Shown here one piece after another: positions 18,094 to 25,650 of a DNA stretch of 64,000 nucleotides (its first letter is position 1; every line of letters starts with the position of its first letter). The stretch is from Clostridia bacterium (GTDB taxonomy: Bacteria > Bacillota > Clostridia > Christensenellales > Aristaeellaceae): assembly GCA_017484085.1 (NCBI GenBank), contig JAFUTW010000013.1, positions 95,572-159,571 on the forward strand. Reading direction: 5' to 3'. The notes under the pieces are model-generated. The model made no database searches, had not been told where the DNA came from, and worked only from the letters and a program-made list of their open reading frames with translations. The position numbers were made by a program, and so were the translations under genes.

Positions 18094-19020
18094 TTACATC
18101 TTCGCCATTTCCACGGCGATCTTCGCCGCGGCCCTTGCATTGTTAAAGGCGAGCTGGATGTTCGTGGCCAGGCTCTCGCCGCCCGTCTCCTCCACGATGT
18201 GCGCCAGCATGAAGGGCGTGATGTCCTTGCCCTTGACGCCCGCTTCTTCCGCCTTCTTCAGCACGCGGTCGATGACGGCGCTCATTGCGTCAAAATCCAT
18301 CGCGTAGGCCTCCGGCACCGGGTTGCCGATCAGCACGCCGCCGGCAAGGCCCAGATCCCACTTGGCCTTGAGGACCGCGGCCGCTTCCGCGGGGGAATCC
18401 ACGCGCGCATCCGCCTTGTATCCGCTTTTGCGGCAGTAGAAGGCCGGGAAGTCTTCCGTCCCGAGGCCAAGGACCGGAACGCCCATCGTCTCCAGGTACT
18501 CCAGCGTGCGGCCGATGTCCAGGATCATCTTCGCGCCCGCGCAGACGACTGCCACCGGCGTGTGCGCCAGCTCCTGCAGATCGGCGCTGATGTCCATCGT
18601 GACCTCTCCGCCGCGGTGCACGCCGCCGATGCCGCCCGTAGCGAACACGCGGATGCCGGCCATCTCGGCCAGGATCATCGTGGTCGCCACAGTAGTCGCC
18701 CCCGTCAGCTTTTTCGCCACGACGATGGGCAGATCCCTGCGGCTTACCTTGAGAACACCCTTCGCCTCGCACATGCGCACGAGCTCTTCCTCTGTCAGGC
18801 CTGCCTTCAGCCTGCCGTCGATGACCGCCATCGTGGCCGGTACGGCGCCCTCCGCGCGGATGATCTTCTCCACCTCGCGGGCAAAATCCAGGTTCTGCGG
18901 ATACGGCATGCCGTGGCTGAGGATCGTGCTTTCCAGCGCCACGACCGGTTTTCCCTCGGCGACCGCCTGACGGATCTCTTCGGTGATATCCATGAATTGA
19001 GACAGCTTTTCCTTGTTCAT
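18094..19020 (-). CDS. psuG: Pseudouridine-5'-phosphate glycosidase
   Basis: The 308-residue protein cleaves the C-C glycosidic bond of pseudouridine 5'-phosphate to uracil and ribose 5-phosphate. Family signatures are present: PVVALESTILSHGMPYPQN near 25-45, VFATGGIGGVHRGGE, the conserved GLGTEDFPAFYCRKSG near 190 and GNPVP. Length is normal. It starts 4 bp inside the end of the kinase gene (ATGA overlap), so kinase and glycosidase are coupled and act in sequence on pseudouridine from RNA turnover. Confidence 0.95.
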   Translation of the reverse strand: MNKEKLSQFMDITEEIRQAVAEGKPVVALESTILSHGMPYPQNLDFAREVEKIIRAEGAVPATMAVIDGRLKAGLTEEELVRMCEAKGVLKVSRRDLPIVVAKKLTGATTVATTMILAEMAGIRVFATGGIGGVHRGGEVTMDISADLQELAHTPVAVVCAGAKMILDIGRTLEYLETMGVPVLGLGTEDFPAFYCRKSGYKADARVDSPAEAAAVLKAKWDLGLAGGVLIGNPVPEAYAMDFDAMSAVIDRVLKKAEEAGVKGKDITPFMLAHIVEETGGESLATNIQLAFNNARAAAKIAVEMAKM

Positions 19021-19940
19021 GCGATGTACTCCTTTATCACTCTTTCGATTTCGCCGGGGTTCATCCCGGCGCTGATGGTGTTTTCCGAACATACGGCGAT
19101 GATGCCCGCCGCCATAGCGGTCTCCAGCGTGCCGCGGGCGTCCTTCCCGGCGAGCGTCGCGTGGATGATGCCGGCCATCGCCGCGTCGCCTGCGCCCGTG
19201 GCGTTTACCATGGCGGAAAGCGGCCGGCTCCTGCCCCGGATCGTTCCCTCCGGACCGCGGTAGAGCATCCCGTCCGCCCCCATGCTGACAAAGACGCGCC
19301 GCACGCCCTTGCCGCGCAGCACGTCGCAGGCGAAGACGGTCTCCGCCTCGCCGGTGCACGGGAAGCCCGTCAGCGCCTCCAGCTCCATGCGGTTGGGCTT
19401 CACCGTGTCAAAAAAGCCGATGTAGGGCGCGATCTCCCTGGCCCACGCCGTGCTGACGGGATCCAGGTACAGCGGTCTGTCGCACACCTCCGTCAGCCGG
19501 CGCACCGTCTTCCCGGACAGGTTGCCGTCGCAGACGACGAGTTCCGCGCCCAGCAGCAGGGGCGCCGCTTCGTCCACCATCCGCTCGTCCAGCCGCTTGA
19601 TGATGTGCATATCGCTCATCGCCAGCAGCATATCGCCCGTCTCATCCATCAGCGAGATGTAGGAGGAGGTGTGTTCGCCCTCCAGCATCCTCGTATAGGT
19701 CATGTCGATGCCCGCCTCGCGGCACCCTTCCATGATGCTCCGGCCGCTTACGTCGTTGCCCACGACGGTGCAGAGCCGGACATCCTCCCCCAGCCGCGCC
19801 AGGTTCTCGCAGATGTTCCGGCACACGCCGCCCATGGAGGTGTGCAGCGTTCCCGGGTTGGAATCCCGCATGACGAGCGCGGCGTCGCTGCGCCCGTGCA
19901 CATCCATGTTCGCCCCGCCGATCCCGGCTACATAGCCCAT
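19017..19940 (-). CDS. psuK: PfkB-family kinase, probably pseudouridine kinase
   Basis: The 307-residue ribokinase-fold protein has GGANMDVHG at the N-terminus, the GG-rich MGGVCRNICENLARLG segment and the C-terminal catalytic signature VNATGAGDAAMAG with the general-base aspartate. Its function is assigned from coupling to psuG: it should phosphorylate pseudouridine at the 5' position. The ATG at 19940 has GAAGGGGGAAAT just upstream. No pseudouridine-specific transporter is adjacent. Confidence 0.88.
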   Translation of the reverse strand: MGYVAGIGGANMDVHGRSDAALVMRDSNPGTLHTSMGGVCRNICENLARLGEDVRLCTVVGNDVSGRSIMEGCREAGIDMTYTRMLEGEHTSSYISLMDETGDMLLAMSDMHIIKRLDERMVDEAAPLLLGAELVVCDGNLSGKTVRRLTEVCDRPLYLDPVSTAWAREIAPYIGFFDTVKPNRMELEALTGFPCTGEAETVFACDVLRGKGVRRVFVSMGADGMLYRGPEGTIRGRSRPLSAMVNATGAGDAAMAGIIHATLAGKDARGTLETAMAAGIIAVCSENTISAGMNPGEIERVIKEYIA

Positions 19941-19954
19941 ATTTCCCCCTTCTC

Positions 19955-20911
19955 TCAGTTGCGTGAAACGCTTTGCGCCCGTACGGCTTCCAGCAGCGCG
20001 GCGTGATAGCGCCGGGAAACCGGCACATCGATGCCGAGGCGCTCCGCCCTGCGGATGACCGATCCCGTAAACGCGTCCAGCTCCAGCGGTCTCCCCGCGT
20101 CCAGGTCGCGGCGCATGGAGCTCGTCCCCTCCGGCGGCTGCTTCTCCAGCACGAAGGTATACTTCTGCTCCGCGATGTCCGCAGGCAGGTTGACGCCCTC
20201 CGCAAAGCCGACCCTGGCGGCCTCCCACAGCAGGGCATGCAGATCCGCCTTCATTCCCTCGTCCTTACGGATGTCGCCCGAGTACGCGCGGTGCAGCGCC
20301 GTGATCGTGTTGTACGCGCAGTTGAGGATGTACTTCTGCCAGATCTCGCTCTCGATATCCTGCGACCAGCGCGCGTAAAACCCGGCATCCTTCAGCAGCT
20401 CATAGGCCGCGTGGATCTGCCGGGTCTTTTCCTCATCCCCGTATTTGCTGCCGATGAACAGATGCGTATACGGCCCCTTCTGGGTCACGGAAAAATCCTC
20501 GTTGGCGCCGGAGAGCGTGTAGATGAGCGCATCGCCGACCGTTCTCCCGGGAAAGCGCTCCCGCAGGCGGTCGCCCGCGTCCGTGCCGTTCATCACCGGG
20601 ATCAGCACCGTCCCGTCCCCGACAGCGCCTCCCAGCCGGTCAGCCATTTCATCCAGAGAATAATTCTTAACGCAGACAAAGATGAAATCCTGGACGCCGA
20701 TGGCCGCGCCGTCTTCCGCAACGCTGGCCGGATGCGCCGTGATCTCACCGTAAAAATCGCTGTGCAGCCGCACACCTTCCCGACGGAAGCTCTCCGCGCG
20801 CTTCCCCCTGGCGATGAGGGACAGATGATCGCCGTACTTCTTTCCCAGCACGGCAGCCAGGTTGCAGCCGACGCCGCCGACGCCCGCCACGCAGATCTTG
20901 GGATGATCCAT
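19955..20911 (-). CDS. Ketopantoate reductase family protein (ApbA/PanE), copy 1
   Basis: The 318-residue protein has the NADP-binding Rossmann motif VAGVGGVGCNLAAVLG at the N-terminus, VKNYSLDE near residue 83 and the C-terminal helical domain with the catalytic lysine region (EIWQKYILNCAYNTITAL) and EGTSSMRRDLDAGRPLELD, close to the SSMxxD motif of the family. It reduces a 2-keto acid to the 2-hydroxy acid with NADPH; ketopantoate is one possible substrate. It lies 14 bp upstream of psuK in the same direction, an association whose meaning is not clear. A paralogue is at 40610-41524. Confidence 0.85.
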   Translation of the reverse strand: MDHPKICVAGVGGVGCNLAAVLGKKYGDHLSLIARGKRAESFRREGVRLHSDFYGEITAHPASVAEDGAAIGVQDFIFVCVKNYSLDEMADRLGGAVGDGTVLIPVMNGTDAGDRLRERFPGRTVGDALIYTLSGANEDFSVTQKGPYTHLFIGSKYGDEEKTRQIHAAYELLKDAGFYARWSQDIESEIWQKYILNCAYNTITALHRAYSGDIRKDEGMKADLHALLWEAARVGFAEGVNLPADIAEQKYTFVLEKQPPEGTSSMRRDLDAGRPLELDAFTGSVIRRAERLGIDVPVSRRYHAALLEAVRAQSVSRN

Positions 20912-20949
20912 ATCTTTTCTCCTCTCCGTCAGGTCCCACCGCCCGTGTC

Positions 20950-21651
20950 TCACAGGAGCGGGAGGATCCAGTCCATCCATACGGCGCTGACCGGCATCGC
21001 CAGCACCATGGCCGGGATCATGTTGGCCACGGGGATCTGCTGCACCTTCATGATGGTGAAGCCCGTCGCCAGCAGGATGACCCCTCCGCAGGCCTTAAAG
21101 TCGTCGATCATGACGGCGTTGGTCAGCGGCAGGATCACGCGGGCCAGGCCAAACAGCGACAGCATGATGATCAGCTGGGGGATGCCGATCAGCATCGTCG
21201 CCCGCTTCAGCTGGCAGGCGAAGATCATCGCCGTGCAGAAATCCAGTATGGATTTGGCGATGAGGATGCTGTGATCGCCCGTCATGCCGGAGGTCATGGA
21301 GCCGTAGATGCCCGTTCCGCTGGCGCAGAAAAGCACCATGGCCGTCACCATGAGCCCGGTATCCGTATCCTGGCCGGGGTTCATCTTTTGAAGCAAAGCG
21401 CCCGTCCCCCGGCGGATCGCGCCGTCGATATTAAGCGACGTGCCGATGAGCGTCCCGGCGATCACCGCAAAGATGACAGCCGGCATATTGCGCATCAGCA
21501 CCACGGAGGAGATCCCCATCGCCAATGCGCAGATGCCGAAGGTGACCGTCATCTGACGCTTCAGGTTTTCAGACAGCTTTCCGCCGACGCAGCTGCCGAG
21601 CCATCCGCCCAGCACCACAGCGGCCACGTTGATCAGCACGCCATATGGCAT
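20950..21651 (-). CDS. DUF554-family membrane protein
   Basis: The 233-residue protein has six or seven hydrophobic helices and the DUF554 (PF04474) pattern: PYGVLINVAAVVLGGWLGS at the start, GISSVVLMRNMP and GTLIGTSLNIDG. The family is thought to transport small molecules, but no substrate is established. It sits 38 bp upstream of the ketopantoate-reductase-like gene in the same direction and is likely cotranscribed with it and psuKG. Confidence 0.88.
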   Translation of the reverse strand: MPYGVLINVAAVVLGGWLGSCVGGKLSENLKRQMTVTFGICALAMGISSVVLMRNMPAVIFAVIAGTLIGTSLNIDGAIRRGTGALLQKMNPGQDTDTGLMVTAMVLFCASGTGIYGSMTSGMTGDHSILIAKSILDFCTAMIFACQLKRATMLIGIPQLIIMLSLFGLARVILPLTNAVMIDDFKACGGVILLATGFTIMKVQQIPVANMIPAMVLAMPVSAVWMDWILPLL

Positions 21652-21665
21652 TTCTTTCCCCGCCT

Positions 21666-21794
21666 TTATTCAGAATCGCTGGTTTCGCCCTTGCCGTCCC
21701 GGAGCAGCCCTTTGTCCCGGAAGAGCGCCTCAAAGCTCCGGCCGTGCCGCTTTTCGCCCTCTTTGCTGAAAAAGCAGGCCGGGATGAACTGCAT
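21666..21794 (-). CDS. Possible 42-codon ORF upstream of the DUF554 gene
   Basis: The frame MQFIPACFFSKEGEKR... ends 14 bp before the DUF554 start. The only purine-rich stretch (GATAGGA) touches the ATG, which is poor spacing. It could be a remnant of a larger gene. Beyond it the gap 21652-21874 shows nothing. Confidence 0.2.
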   Translation of the reverse strand: MQFIPACFFSKEGEKRHGRSFEALFRDKGLLRDGKGETSDSE

Positions 21795-21874
21795 TCCTAT
21801 CTTATCGCATTTCAGGGAGAATCTCAACAATGAAACGGCACCTTCTCCCGAAAGCTGTGCCTCTTCCCCTGCTC

Positions 21875-22381
21875 TCACCGGATCACTGTCACCAGCAGGC
21901 CCACCAGAACGCCGATGATCAGCGCAAAGAGGGTGCCGGGAAACAGCATCCCCTTTGCGTGGAACCACTTCTGGTGATAGGCCTTGTCCATGTGCTCGGT
22001 CCCCTCCAGGCGGAACATCGGCAGATTGGCGAACAGCACCCAGTCGAGGAAGCAGGTGTCATACAGGCCGATCCAGGCCATCAGACCGAAGGCAAGCCCA
22101 AAGCCCTGCCGGAAGGTCTTCGCTCCGGCGGCAAGGGCGCAGGCCAGCAGGATGAGCGTAAAGAGCAGGATACCAAACCCTTTTGTCAGCAGTACGTTTT
22201 TTGATTTGTAGCTCACGTCAACCCGCTCATGGGTCTTGAAGTATTCCTCCTGTATTTCGGGCGGATAATTGTGAATGGCAGCTGCGCTGTGCTTCTGCCC
22301 GCCCAGGTAAGCAGCCAATACAAGGGCTGTAAAGATCGCCGCAAAGATGACCATTTCACTCAGGATGACTTGGATACTCAT
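21875..22381 (-). CDS. Four-helix integral membrane protein of unknown function
   Basis: The 168-residue protein has four hydrophobic segments (about 8-28, 67-87, 92-118 and 145-167) and a conserved-looking charged loop after the first helix (HNYPPEIQEEYFKTHERVDVSY). GGAGG lies 6 nt before the ATG. I do not recognise the family. Upstream is the inverted repeat GTTAG-N6-CTAAC, found again at 25619-25634 before the ATC-hydrolase/BAAT gene, so both may answer to one repressor. Confidence 0.72.
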   Translation of the reverse strand: MSIQVILSEMVIFAAIFTALVLAAYLGGQKHSAAAIHNYPPEIQEEYFKTHERVDVSYKSKNVLLTKGFGILLFTLILLACALAAGAKTFRQGFGLAFGLMAWIGLYDTCFLDWVLFANLPMFRLEGTEHMDKAYHQKWFHAKGMLFPGTLFALIIGVLVGLLVTVIR

Positions 22382-22447
22382 GTTACGCCTCCGTTTGTCT
22401 TTTCATTTCCGCACAAAACCACACCGGACTCTGCCTTTGTCTTGTGT

Positions 22448-22463
22448 GTTAGTTATAGCTAAC
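22448..22463. promoter_or_regulatory. Inverted repeat GTTAG-N6-CTAAC upstream of the four-helix membrane protein
   Basis: GTTAGTTATAGCTAAC has perfect 5-bp arms and an inner near-palindrome. Same arms and spacing occur at 25619-25634. TetR- or MarR-type repressors use sites of this size; no such gene is in the window. Confidence 0.5.
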
Positions 22464-22550
22464 TCTCGGTTAAACTGAATCCCGTCACACAAACGGCCGT
22501 CTCCGGTTCCGCTGCATGACGGGCACAGGCCTCGTCAGCTTCTGTTTGTC

Positions 22551-22579
22551 ATTATACGCCGCCCAGCCTGCTTTTTCAA
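22551..22579 (-). promoter_or_regulatory. Candidate promoter reading toward the four-helix membrane protein gene
   Basis: Minus strand TTGAAA (22574-22579), 17 bp, TATAAT (22551-22556). It would give a leader of about 160 nt that runs through the GTTAG-N6-CTAAC site. Confidence 0.5.
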
Positions 22580-22604
22580 TTGGAAAGGCTGAAAGCGCGG
22601 TCAA

Positions 22605-23474
22605 TCACTTCGATCCGATTTCTCTTAAAAAATCTGCAAATGCGAGCGCGCTCTTGGGAAGCAGGTTTACATCCAAACAAGTCAGCACCAAATCAAGATC
22701 CATGACTCCTTCGGCTACAGGGATCGCTCTTATCTGGCTCATATCAAAAAGCTGCAATGTACTTTGTGGTGTTGCATAAACACCCATTCCATCAGCTACA
22801 GCAGCACTGATTAATAAAGGGTCTGTAGTAAAAGGGGTTGATTGAACAGATATCTCTTTTTTGTCGCACTCATCATAAAGGGATTGCAGTTCATCAGAGT
22901 TTAAAAGGTTTTGCCCATTTAAGTCTTTTAAGTAAATTAAGCTTTTTGAAGCTATTGGTGAATTCTTGCTGGCTAAAAGCACCGGAGTACCGTGACGGAT
23001 CTTTATGGATTCCAAGCCATAATTGAGCGGAGGGGCAATTGAGCATACTAAATCAATTTCCTTTTGACGGAGAGAAGTCCATGCATCAGAAGATTTCATA
23101 GTCACAAATCTGAAACTGGTCTCCGGATGCTTTTTTTGAAACATTGCAATACGGCCTGGAGTAAAGACTTTTAATGCCAAGAGTGAGAAGGCTACCCGAA
23201 GGGGTTCTTTGGAAACAGAAGAATGCTTACGGATGGATTCCATCATTTCGTCATATTGAGTCAGAATAATCTTACCTTTTTGATATAACTCTTGGCCAGC
23301 GGGAGTCAGAAAGATGCCATGAACATTACGATTAAAAAGGTGAACGCCGATATCGGATTCATAATGCGAAAGAAGCTTAGATAAAGCCTGACGAGATATA
23401 TAAAGACGATCCGCTGCTTTCGAGATGCTCCCACATTCACAAACGCTTATAAAATACCGCAAAGCTTTATCCAT
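22605..23474 (-). CDS. LysR-family transcriptional regulator
   Basis: The 289-residue protein has an N-terminal winged helix-turn-helix (ISKAADRLYISRQALSKLLSHYE) and a two-lobe effector domain from about residue 92. It is divergent from the exported flavoprotein gene, the usual arrangement for a LysR regulator and its target, and an inverted repeat lies between them. Codon use is AT-rich compared with genes on either side, like its partner, which fits joint acquisition. The ligand is not predictable; it may be the electron acceptor used by the reductase. Confidence 0.9.
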   Translation of the reverse strand: MDKALRYFISVCECGSISKAADRLYISRQALSKLLSHYESDIGVHLFNRNVHGIFLTPAGQELYQKGKIILTQYDEMMESIRKHSSVSKEPLRVAFSLLALKVFTPGRIAMFQKKHPETSFRFVTMKSSDAWTSLRQKEIDLVCSIAPPLNYGLESIKIRHGTPVLLASKNSPIASKSLIYLKDLNGQNLLNSDELQSLYDECDKKEISVQSTPFTTDPLLISAAVADGMGVYATPQSTLQLFDMSQIRAIPVAEGVMDLDLVLTCLDVNLLPKSALAFADFLREIGSK

Positions 23475-23494
23475 CGACGACTCACCCCTTTCAC

Positions 23495-23511
23495 GTCAAC
23501 CATAAGTTGAC
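23495..23511. promoter_or_regulatory. Inverted repeat in the LysR/reductase intergenic region
   Basis: GTCAAC-CATAA-GTTGAC has perfect 6-bp arms and lies about 20 bp upstream of the LysR start. It is a candidate LysR binding site. Promoter boxes in this gap are not clear. Confidence 0.5.
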
Positions 23512-23608
23512 ACTACCGATCGATTTCAATGCTTTTCCGTACTTTCATTTAATCTTATCATAATGATGACCATAGAACACTGTCAAGGTTAGAAAGGAGA
23601 AACAAAAG

Positions 23609-25423
23609 ATGAAAAAAGTTCTGGCGTGCATTCTATGCTTATCTATGATGCTATCCGGGATAGCATTGGCAGAGGATTCTAAGATGGTGCCTGGAACGTA
23701 TACGGTAACACAACGTGGTTTTGCAGAAGACTTTACCGTTAGCGTTACGGTTGATGAAAACAGTATCAAGGATGTTTCTGTGGTCGAAACATTGGATTCT
23801 TTAGGAATTGGTGAAATGGCCGAAAAAGAGCTGGCTAAGGAAATTGTTGAGAAACAATCGACAAAACTGGACACTGTCTCGGGGGCAACGATTTCCAGCC
23901 TTACGTTCCTCAATGCAGTGCGCAATGCGCTGAAAGAGGCTGGTGCAGGCAATGAAATGCTTGCTGAAGACTACACGACCACTCGTTTTACCAATAAGGT
24001 GGATCCTGATGCATTTGATGCAGATATCATCGTCGTCGGCGGTGGCTTGGCGGGCGTGGTTTCTGCGATCACAGCAGCTGATGAAGGTGCCAAGGTTCTT
24101 TTGATTGAGCAAACCGGATACCTTGGTGGTACTTCTCTGTATGCGGGCGGTGCCGTAGCTGAAAGCGGCTCTGAGCTTCAGCCGGCTGAGTCTCACAATA
24201 TGATTACCGCTGACAGTCTGAAACTGTGGCTGACGATGTCTAACCAAGGAAATGAGAACTTCTTCCCCGATCTGGGTGCAGCTATGGCAGATGCCTCCGG
24301 CCCTGCCTATGACAATCTGGTAAAATGGGGTATGAAACCTGCTGAGATGACCTTCTTTGGCAATGGTGCCGGATACTATGTATGGCAGGATTCTGGTGAG
24401 TATAAGAGTACCGGTTGGCATATCTTCCACAATATTGAACCCAAGATGGAAGAACTTGTAGACGCGGGCAAGTTGGCCTTTGCAATGCGCACCAAAGCCA
24501 CTGATCTCATTACGGATGAAAGCGGAGCCGTTACCGGCGTTAAAACAGCAAACGATAAAACATACAACGCAAAAGCTGTTATTCTTGCTACCGGTGGATT
24601 CACAAACGATGTTGCTCTTATGGAAAAGATCTATTCCCGCTATGGCAGCTATGGTGCCGGCAGTGCAACAGGCGAGATGTTGGAAGCCGCTATGGGCCTT
24701 GGCGCAAAGACATATGCCATGGATTTGACGCGCTGGGAACCCGGCATGGTAAATGTGACTGGCAAGAACAACGCACAGGTCGAGTATGAAGTTGCCGTTG
24801 CGACCAGCGGATATGTTTGGGTCAATAAGAACGGTGAGCGTGTCTCTGTAGAGGACTCCAAGAATGCCGCTCCGTGGAAGGCTGCTGAGAACAATACGGT
24901 CTATGTTCTGTTGGACCAGGATCTTGTTGATTCTACGACAGTTCTGAAACTGGGCAATGCTTCTAATGCGCAGATGGATCCGGAGAATAAGAATTTCTTC
25001 CGCCTGCTTGAGGAAGGCAAGTGCATCTATTCAGGTAGCACAGCTGAAGAAGTCGCTGAAAAAGCTGGTGTTGATCCTGCTGGTCTAGCTGCTACCATCG
25101 AAAAGTATAATGGCTATTGTGCCGCAGGGGCTGATGCAGATTTTGAGCGTAAGCCGGAGAATTTGAAATCTCTCGAAGGTACACTTTACCTCGTTGAAAC
25201 GATTGGCGGTGTAAAGGGCACTTCCGGCGGTCTCGTTATCGATACAAAAGCCCATGTGCTGAACGAAAAAGATGAGCCGATTCCCGGGCTGTATGCTGCT
25301 GGCGAAATCTGCGGTACGCTCGCGTTCAACGGCAACTGCATCTATAACGGTGGATGCTTCATCATTTGCAACTCCTTTGGCCACATTGCCGCATTGGATG
25401 CCGTTGAGAGCCTTGCAAAGTAA
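23609..25423 (+). CDS. Exported FMN-binding / FAD-dependent reductase (fumarate/urocanate-reductase type)
   Basis: The 604-residue protein has a signal peptide (1-21, no lipobox), an FMN-binding domain (about 25-110) with the covalent-flavin motif DTVSGAT (Thr94), and a FAD domain starting VVGGGLAGVVSAITAADEGA near 142. The layout matches extracellular flavin reductases such as urocanate and fumarate reductases that reduce an alkene acceptor outside the membrane. No haem-binding CxxCH motif is present, so electrons should arrive by a flavin route. FMN attachment needs an ApbE transferase, absent here. LysR control is inferred from the divergent neighbour. The acceptor cannot be named. Confidence 0.88.
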   Translation: MKKVLACILCLSMMLSGIALAEDSKMVPGTYTVTQRGFAEDFTVSVTVDENSIKDVSVVETLDSLGIGEMAEKELAKEIVEKQSTKLDTVSGATISSLTFLNAVRNALKEAGAGNEMLAEDYTTTRFTNKVDPDAFDADIIVVGGGLAGVVSAITAADEGAKVLLIEQTGYLGGTSLYAGGAVAESGSELQPAESHNMITADSLKLWLTMSNQGNENFFPDLGAAMADASGPAYDNLVKWGMKPAEMTFFGNGAGYYVWQDSGEYKSTGWHIFHNIEPKMEELVDAGKLAFAMRTKATDLITDESGAVTGVKTANDKTYNAKAVILATGGFTNDVALMEKIYSRYGSYGAGSATGEMLEAAMGLGAKTYAMDLTRWEPGMVNVTGKNNAQVEYEVAVATSGYVWVNKNGERVSVEDSKNAAPWKAAENNTVYVLLDQDLVDSTTVLKLGNASNAQMDPENKNFFRLLEEGKCIYSGSTAEEVAEKAGVDPAGLAATIEKYNGYCAAGADADFERKPENLKSLEGTLYLVETIGGVKGTSGGLVIDTKAHVLNEKDEPIPGLYAAGEICGTLAFNGNCIYNGGCFIICNSFGHIAALDAVESLAK

Positions 25424-25462
25424 TGGTTATTCGAGCGGATATGGAATAATCAACCTATAGAC

Positions 25463-25493
25463 GAAAACCGGGAACACTCCCGGTTTTCATTTT
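25463..25493 (+). terminator. Terminator of the flavin reductase gene
   Basis: Arms 25463-25473 and 25478-25488 (GAAAACCGGGA and its complement) are followed by ATTTTAA. Confidence 0.85.
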
Positions 25494-25586
25494 AATAATT
25501 CACCATAATGCAAATATGAATAAACACTCAGGGCATTCTTATCAGGAAGATAACCCGGCTTATTCTTTGATGATCCTGTCCCGCCG

Positions 25587-25634
25587 TTGATTCTTTCGGG
25601 CTTCTGCTGTATACTGTAGTTAGTATTTTCTAAC
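25587..25634 (+). promoter_or_regulatory. Promoter and GTTAG-N6-CTAAC operator of the ATC-hydrolase/BAAT gene
   Basis: TTGATT (25587-25592), 17 bp, TATACT (25610-25615). The inverted repeat GTTAG-TATTTT-CTAAC (25619-25634) starts 3 bp after the -10 box and covers the start point, a repressor position. Confidence 0.65.
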
Positions 25635-25650
25635 CGAAAGAAGGGAGTTC

